Positions 59,654-64,000 of a stretch of DNA of 64,000 nucleotides are shown piece after piece. Below the pieces are notes generated by a model. The model saw only the letters and a list, made by a program, of their open reading frames with translations. It made no database searches and was not told the origin of the DNA. The stretch's first letter is position 1. Every line of letters starts with the position of its first letter. The position numbers were made by a program, and so were the translations under genes. The stretch lies in contig NZ_CP058910.1 of assembly GCF_013415885.1 (NCBI RefSeq), forward strand, positions 620,001-684,000, read 5' to 3'. Origin of the DNA: Halosimplex rubrum. Its GTDB lineage: Archaea; Halobacteriota; Halobacteria; Halobacteriales; Haloarculaceae.

Positions 59654-60070
59654 CTACGCGTCGAGGACTTCGATCAGGTTGCCCTCGGGGTCGCGGACGA
59701 AGAGGATCGTGGTGCCGGTGCTGGAGGTCTGCGGTTCGCTGACCGTCTCCACGTCGTCGGGCAGGTCCTCGTAGAAGGCCTCGACGTCGTCGACGCCGAA
59801 GCCGAGGTGTTTGGCGCCGCGGTCGTTGACGCTCTCGGCGACCGCCTCGCCGCCCTCGGGCTCGTACTCGACGAGTTCGACGCGAGTCCCGTCGCCGTCG
59901 AGGTGGGCGAAGCGGCCGGTGGCGTTCTCGACGCCGACGCCCCGGGAGAAGTTCTCCCCCGACGATTCGAACTCCGCGAGCACGTCGAGGTCGAAGACCT
60001 CGGTGTAGAACTCGACGGCGCGATCCAGGTCGGCGACGGTCGTCCCGGTGTGGTGGACGCTTCCGGACAT
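59654..60070 (-). CDS. VOC (glyoxalase/bleomycin-resistance fold) protein
   Basis: 138 residues from the ATG at 60070. Two beta-alpha-beta-beta-beta repeats: SVHHTGTTVADLDRAVEFYT with the metal His, then KHLGFGVDDVEAFYED and ILFVRDPEGNLIEVLD with the closing Glu. Metal ligands typical for VOC enzymes (His, Glu, His, Glu) look present. Closest group by look is methylmalonyl-CoA epimerase or lactoylglutathione lyase, but the reaction cannot be fixed. Upstream extension is noise. Confidence 0.8.
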   Translation of the reverse strand: MSGSVHHTGTTVADLDRAVEFYTEVFDLDVLAEFESSGENFSRGVGVENATGRFAHLDGDGTRVELVEYEPEGGEAVAESVNDRGAKHLGFGVDDVEAFYEDLPDDVETVSEPQTSSTGTTILFVRDPEGNLIEVLDA

Positions 60071-60235
60071 GGGCGAGTGGGGGCGGGCCAGCGCCGAAAC
60101 GGTGTCGGTCGAAGGGCGGCCGAGCAGTCGCGAGGCGTCGGACGGCGGGACCGGTCGGACGGCCCGAGGTGGGCCGGTAGGGACCGTCCAATCCGCGGTT
60201 ATACGGCCCCGATCGCGGGTAACTGACCGGTAACA

Positions 60236-60487
60236 ATGCTCGGTGTCGGCGTAAGCCGAGCCATGCGAGAGGAACACTCGGACCCACCCGAAGGGCGGGT
60301 CGTCGTCGGGCCGCCGCCGCCACCGACCGCCGCGCCGGAGGACGTGCTCCCGGCGGTCGTTCGGACCCGCAGCGACGACAGCGAGCGGTACATCTGCTAC
60401 TCCGCGGCCCCGGAGTACGACGGCGTCGCCGAGACGCGGCTGTCGGTCGACACCGACGCCGTCGTCGAGCGGGAGCTGTGGCGGTAG
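60236..60487 (+). CDS. Small acidic protein, function unknown
   Basis: 83 residues. The ATG at 60236 lies about 30 bases after GGTTATACGG, a fair TATA box for a leaderless transcript; the ATG at 60263 (MREEHSDPPEGRVVVG) is an alternative. A proline run (GPPPPPTAAPED) is followed by a strand-rich half (ERYICYSAAPEYDGVAETRL). No family recognised. Convergent with the NUDIX gene (stop codons 1 base apart). Confidence 0.5.
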   Translation: MLGVGVSRAMREEHSDPPEGRVVVGPPPPPTAAPEDVLPAVVRTRSDDSERYICYSAAPEYDGVAETRLSVDTDAVVERELWR

Positions 60488-60488
60488 T

Positions 60489-61085
60489 TCAGTCGAAGCG
60501 CACGCCGCCCTCGTTCCGGAGTCGTTCGACGGCCGCCGCGACCCGCCGCCGATCGATCGGCCGAATCCAGGCGTCGGCCGCCGACAGCTCCGCGATGGGC
60601 CACCAGCGCGCGTCGGCGCACTCCGGACCGGGGTCAAGCGACCCCGTCGTGTCGGCCCGCCCGATGGCGAAACAGACCGAGAGGTAGGAACCCTCGTCGG
60701 GGTCGTCGATATCGAATCCGGTGCGGACGAGTTCGAGCGCGTCGGGGTCGACCGCGAGCCCGGTCTCCTCTTCGAGTTCGCGGGCGGCGCCGACGCGGGC
60801 GGGTTCATCGACTTCGAGGATACCGCCGGGGACCGCCCACGCGCCCAGGTCCGGTTCGATGGCGCGTTCGATCAGCAGGACGGAGTCGCCGTCGTGCGGC
60901 TTCGCCGCACCGCCCGGGGGATTCCGTCCGCCGCCGTCGAGGACGACGACGTGCGCGCCGGGAAACGGGTTCTGGAAGACGATGTCGTCGCAGTCGGGAC
61001 AGTACCGGCGGTCCCGATCCTCGAAGCGTTTCGTCTCCAGCGCGGCCCCGCAGTACGGGCAGTAGTCGGGTCGACGCTTGGTCAT
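60489..61085 (-). CDS. NUDIX hydrolase with N-terminal zinc ribbon
   Basis: 198 residues. Zinc ribbon CPYCGAAL...YCPDCDDI (about residues 9-33), then the NUDIX domain with box GGILEVDEPARVGAAR then ELEEETGL (about 93-115): G-x5-E-x7-REUxEExGU is complete, including the metal-binding Glu pair. It is the type related to NADH pyrophosphatases and ADP-ribose hydrolases, but the substrate is unknown. Its ATG overlaps the stop of vapC by one base, so a NUDIX enzyme is tied to a toxin-antitoxin pair. Confidence 0.88.
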   Translation of the reverse strand: MTKRRPDYCPYCGAALETKRFEDRDRRYCPDCDDIVFQNPFPGAHVVVLDGGGRNPPGGAAKPHDGDSVLLIERAIEPDLGAWAVPGGILEVDEPARVGAARELEEETGLAVDPDALELVRTGFDIDDPDEGSYLSVCFAIGRADTTGSLDPGPECADARWWPIAELSAADAWIRPIDRRRVAAAVERLRNEGGVRFD

Positions 61086-61492
61086 CAGTAAGACGCCACC
61101 GGGACGCCGAGCGTCTCGAAGTCGTCGGCGTTCTCGGTGACGACCGTCGCGCCACGGTTCTCGGCGACGCCGGCGATCAACACGTCGCCCGCCAGCGCGT
61201 TGATCCTGTCCTGAGCGACGGTATCGTCCGTGTAGAGATCCGCCTCGATCCCGGCGGCAGCGAACGCGTCCGCCGGTTCGAACGACAGGATCGTGAGCCA
61301 GCCCAGTTCGACGAAGATCGACTCAAGCGACGGATCGTCTTCGACGGTGTGGACGCCGACGGCGATCTCCTCGACGTTGATCGCCGAGGTGACCAGATCC
61401 TCTTCTCCGTCGTCGTGGGCGTCGAGAAACGACTCGACGCGGTCGTCGCCGCGGTAGTAGTGGGCCAGAAACGTCGTGTCGAGGAGCTTCAC
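61085..61492 (-). CDS. vapC: PIN-domain toxin, VapC
   Basis: 135 residues. PIN-domain acids in place: Asp 5 in MKLLDTTFLAHYY, Glu in NVEEIAVGV (about 41), Asp in ALAGDVLIAG (about 103) and Asp in TENADDFE (about 123). VapC cleaves tRNA or rRNA and is held by its antitoxin. The start overlaps the vapB stop by 4 bases. The partner precedes it as expected. Confidence 0.88.
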   Translation of the reverse strand: MKLLDTTFLAHYYRGDDRVESFLDAHDDGEEDLVTSAINVEEIAVGVHTVEDDPSLESIFVELGWLTILSFEPADAFAAAGIEADLYTDDTVAQDRINALAGDVLIAGVAENRGATVVTENADDFETLGVPVASY

Positions 61493-61782
61493 GCGTCGTC
61501 CTCGTGGCTCGGATCGCCGGCGTCGCCGTCACCCGTCAGCGCGTCGAGCACCTCGGACTGCCTGTCCGCCAGCCCCGCTCCACGGCGCTCCCGACTCTCT
61601 CGGGCTGCCCGCTCAAAGCGCTCACCGTCGGCGTCCTCGTACTTCCCGAACCCGCGTCGCCAGTCGGTCCGGACCGCCTCGGTCACCCGCTTGACCACGT
61701 CACTGAAGCTCTCCCCCTCCCGTTTCTCGGCGCTGAGGCGCTCGTAGGCCTCGTCGTCGAGTCCGATCGTCTTCGTTCCCAT
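61489..61782 (-). CDS. vapB: Antitoxin, VapB/DUF217 type
   Basis: 97 residues from the ATG at 61782. Starts MGTKTIGLDDEAYERLSAEK, a ribbon-helix-helix or swapped-hairpin start with SFSDVVKRVTEAV, then a long charged helical tail that would wrap the toxin. It represses its own operon. A perfect 12-base palindrome lies just before the start. Earlier in-frame codons (MCLCAQTQL) run through the palindrome and were not used. Confidence 0.82.
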   Translation of the reverse strand: MGTKTIGLDDEAYERLSAEKREGESFSDVVKRVTEAVRTDWRRGFGKYEDADGERFERAARESRERRGAGLADRQSEVLDALTGDGDAGDPSHEDDA

Positions 61783-61791
61783 GAGTTGTGT

Positions 61792-61803
61792 TTGTGCGCA
61801 CAA
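61792..61803 (-). promoter_or_regulatory. Candidate VapB operator
   Basis: TTGTGCGCACAA is a perfect 12-base palindrome ending 10 bases before the vapB ATG. A TATA-like GATTTTG lies directly upstream (about 61806-61813). Position between promoter and start is right for repression by the VapBC complex. Confidence 0.6.
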
Positions 61804-61824
61804 GCACAAAATCGTTCGGTCGAG

Positions 61825-62916
61825 CTACCCCTTCAATCCTGTCCCGGTGAGCGCGACGACCGCGTCGTCGTCGGGTGCGACGACGCCCCTGTCGCGATAC
61901 TCGGCGAGCGCCGCCGTCGCGGTCGCACAGGTCGGCTCGACGTGAAACCCCGCGCGAGCGAGACGCTCGTGTTCGCGCTCGGTCGCGTCGGGCCCGACCG
62001 CGAGTGCATCGCCGTCGGTCGCTTCGATAGCGTCGAGAATCTGGCTGGACCGGGCGGGTTCGCGGATCTGGATGCCGTCGGCGGCGTCGTTGGTCGGCGA
62101 GTCCATCGCGACCCCCTCGCCGTGTAGTTCGTCCGCGACCGGCGCGGCGCCGGTGGCCTGCACGCCGAGCAGTCGCGGCATGCCGTCGGTCCAGCCGGCG
62201 TCGCGGAGCGACCGGAAGCCGCGATAGGCGCCGAGAAAGAGAGTGCCGTGGCCCAGCGGCGTGACGACGGCGTCCGGGACGTCCCAGCCCCGTTGTGCGG
62301 CGAGTTCGAACGCGAACGTCGCCGTCCCGCGGAAGAAGGCGGGGTTCCAGGCGTGGCTGGCGTACCAGCCGCTCTCGCTGCTCGCTACTGCTTCGACGCA
62401 GGCGTCGGTCACGTCGCCCCGGGCGCCCTCGACGCGAACCACGTCGGCGCCCGTCCGCTCGATGGCCCGGAGCTTGCCGGGGTTGGCGTCGGCGGGAACG
62501 TAGATCTCGGCGTCGATACCCGCACGGGCGGCGTAGGTGGCGATCGCGAGCCCGGCGTTGCCCGATGAGTCTTCGAGGACGCGTTCGACGCCGAGTTCGA
62601 CCGCTCGCGAGATCGTGAGGGCGGCGCCGCGGTCCTTGAAACTCCCCGTCGGAAAGATCGATTCGAGCTTGAACTGCGCGTCCCACTCGGGCGCGTCGAC
62701 GACCGGCGTCCACCCTTCGCCCAGCGTGACCGCGCGTTCGGTATCGAGGAACGGATCGAACGCCCACAGCCCGCGGTCGCGGTCGAGGTGTGCCGGGGGG
62801 TGGTCGGTGTCCGGCAGCGGGGTGTCGGCGTAGTCGAACGCGCCCCCGCAGTCGCAGCGCCACGGAGCGTCGGCGTCGTCGGGGTAGGTGCGGCCGCAGT
62901 CGCCGCAGGTGAGCAT
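61825..62916 (-). CDS. Threonine synthase-like PLP enzyme
   Basis: 363 residues. Two N-terminal Cys pairs (CGDCGRTY and CDCGG) form a small zinc ribbon; the PLP Lys is in PTGSFKDRG (about residue 94); DSSGNAGLAIATYAAR binds the phosphate. The order is that of threonine synthase, which makes threonine from phosphohomoserine. Haloarchaea often have more than one such gene, and some act on other substrates, so I do not give thrC as certain. 42 bases upstream of vapB on the same strand. Confidence 0.78.
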   Translation of the reverse strand: MLTCGDCGRTYPDDADAPWRCDCGGAFDYADTPLPDTDHPPAHLDRDRGLWAFDPFLDTERAVTLGEGWTPVVDAPEWDAQFKLESIFPTGSFKDRGAALTISRAVELGVERVLEDSSGNAGLAIATYAARAGIDAEIYVPADANPGKLRAIERTGADVVRVEGARGDVTDACVEAVASSESGWYASHAWNPAFFRGTATFAFELAAQRGWDVPDAVVTPLGHGTLFLGAYRGFRSLRDAGWTDGMPRLLGVQATGAAPVADELHGEGVAMDSPTNDAADGIQIREPARSSQILDAIEATDGDALAVGPDATEREHERLARAGFHVEPTCATATAALAEYRDRGVVAPDDDAVVALTGTGLKG

Positions 62917-63066
62917 AGCGGCCGTTCGGTCCGGCCCGACCAGTAGGTGACGGTCCCGCCCGGCGCCCTCGACCCAACGGCCGCTCGTTGGCCCCCGCGG
63001 ACGGACCGTTCACTTTCACTCCGGCCGGCGGAGGTTCATGACGGACCCGTCCGTGGGTCCGGCGAC

Positions 63067-64000
63067 ATGGACGACCGCGTCAGACGACACGCCGAGATCC
63101 TCGTCGACCACTGTACAGATGTCTCCGCCGACGACAACGTGCTCGTCCGGGCCCCGACCGCCGCGGCGGACCTCGTGGAGGCGCTGTACGAGCGCCTCGG
63201 CGAGCGCGGTGCCCGCCCGACGACCGAGTGGCGCCACCGCCGTGCCGCCCGGGCCTATCGCCGGGCGCTCGACGCCGGAGACGTACGGACCGCCGACCAC
63301 CGGCTGGCGGCGATGGCGGAGACCGACGTGGTCATCCTGATCAAGGGCGGGGAGAACGCCGCCGAGGGGAGCGACGTCGACCCCGAGAAGAGCGCCGCGG
63401 CGAGCCGCGCGAAACGGCCGATACTCGAGGAGCGCCTCGACACCCGCTGGGTGATCACCCAGCACCCGACGCCGGCCGACGCCCAGCGGGCCGAACTGTC
63501 CACGCGGGCGTGGGAGGAGTTCGTCTACGACGCCGTCGACTGCGACTGGGACGCCCAGCGGCGGTTTCAGGAGCGACTCGTCGACGTGTTGGAGCCCGCC
63601 GCGTCGGTCCGCGTCGTCTCGGGCGACGACACCGACCTCCGCCTCTCGGTCGACGGGATGGGGACGTTCAACGACGCCGGCGAGGACAACATGCCCGGCG
63701 GCGAAGTGGCGACCGTCCCGGTCGTCGACTCCGCCGACGGACGGATCGCCTTCGACCTGCCGGTCACCCGCAACGGCCGGGAGATCCGCGGCGCTCGGCT
63801 CACCTTCGAGGACGGCGAGGTCGTCGACCACGCCGCCGAGCGCAACGAGGCGGTCCTGACGGCCCTGCTGGAGACCGACGACGGCGCCCGCCGGCTCGGC
63901 GAACTCGGGATCGGGATGAACCGCGGTATCGACGAGTTCACGGACAACCTCCTGTTCGACGAGAAGATGGGCGACACCGTCCACGTCGCCCTAGGCGACG
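63067..64000 (+). CDS. Aminopeptidase, M29 family (runs off the window)
   Basis: 311 residues are visible, starting MDDRVRRHAEILVDHCTDVS; the frame is open at the right edge. M29 enzymes remove N-terminal amino acids with two metal ions. Regions seen: NVLVRAPTAAADLVEALYER, RWVITQHPTPADAQRAELST, and the first metal-site block AGEDNMPGGEVATVP (Glu, about residues 208-222). The next blocks ERNEAVLTALLETDDGARRL and GIGMNRGI are present; the final His/Asp metal ligands lie beyond the window. Cytoplasmic by lack of a signal peptide. Confidence 0.85.
   Translation, partial: MDDRVRRHAEILVDHCTDVSADDNVLVRAPTAAADLVEALYERLGERGARPTTEWRHRRAARAYRRALDAGDVRTADHRLAAMAETDVVILIKGGENAAEGSDVDPEKSAAASRAKRPILEERLDTRWVITQHPTPADAQRAELSTRAWEEFVYDAVDCDWDAQRRFQERLVDVLEPAASVRVVSGDDTDLRLSVDGMGTFNDAGEDNMPGGEVATVPVVDSADGRIAFDLPVTRNGREIRGARLTFEDGEVVDHAAERNEAVLTALLETDDGARRLGELGIGMNRGIDEFTDNLLFDEKMGDTVHVALGD

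Noticed and set aside
63016-63984. A 322-codon minus-strand gene at the right edge
   Set aside because: The plus strand codes an M29 aminopeptidase here, open to the window edge. The minus-strand frame has no recognisable features.

Overview
The window is chromosomal DNA from an extremely halophilic archaeon (class Halobacteria). The evidence is very high GC, strongly acidic predicted proteins, TATA-like boxes 25-35 bases before start codons with almost no leader, and archaeal marker genes: TATA-binding protein, thermosome, HerA, TiaS, a Dim2-like KH protein, Trm11-type methyltransferase, halocyanin, TrmB and Bat-type regulators. The genus cannot be fixed from this stretch. Most genes are single or in two-gene units; there is no integrase, transposase or CRISPR array, so this is mainly core genome with small accessory islets.

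Layout. 0-8.5 kb: a MacB-like ABC pair, a Dim2-like KH protein, a zinc alcohol dehydrogenase whose last 93 bases are repeated after a low-GC islet carrying a SHOCT-domain gene, an RDD protein and a repeat-rich acidic secreted protein. 8.5-13.8 kb: an SAH/MTA deaminase-like amidohydrolase, a degenerate M48-like membrane protein, a frameshifted membrane gene, hisG and tbp. 14-18 kb: Trm11, a winged-helix/MNT plus HEPN-like pair, thymidylate synthase and dihydrofolate reductase. 18-27 kb: a DUF255 thioredoxin-like protein, TrmB, a YhaO/YhaN-like nuclease-ATPase pair, a low-GC islet with two orphan genes, and HerA. 27-35 kb: phosphatase-like and HD enzymes, an ABC-2 exporter behind a Bat-type regulator, and an HdrD-like iron-sulfur membrane protein. 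35-48 kb: sulfatase, AAA+ ATPase, hydrolase, TspO, thermosome, a USP-zinc ribbon fusion, an ornithine cyclodeaminase-family enzyme, a MobA-like transferase, a mosaic pseudogene, a membrane HTH regulator and a surface protein. 48-58 kb: glutaredoxin, a UDP-GlcNAc 2-epimerase-like protein, and a nitrite-respiration pair (nirK and a double halocyanin) around a symmetric CGAA-N4-TTCG palindrome, then a COG1395 regulator, TiaS, DUF2249 and MFS genes. 58-64 kb: a tRNA-Ser(GGA) region with an interrupted second copy, then RidA, monothiol glutaredoxin, VOC, NUDIX, VapBC, a threonine synthase-like enzyme and the start of an M29 aminopeptidase.

The most unusual material is non-coding. Three intergenic copies (near 34.9, 41.8 and 57.85 kb) share one skeleton: a long imperfect stem with conserved arms and an A-rich side around a variable apex, followed by further hairpins, many with 3-base loops. 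Next to the third copy the tRNA-Ser(GGA) locus is duplicated. The second copy keeps its body and promoter core but has 59 bases of double hairpin between T-loop and T-stem, and more tRNA 3'-end fragments lie beside it. Other points worth a second look are the duplicated adh tail, the wHTH-MNT/HEPN pair with a palindrome over its TATA box, the nirK/halocyanin palindrome, and two tandem minisatellites. I did not find an unambiguous new multi-gene system; the palindromic element family and its tie to the tRNA are the best candidate for something undescribed.
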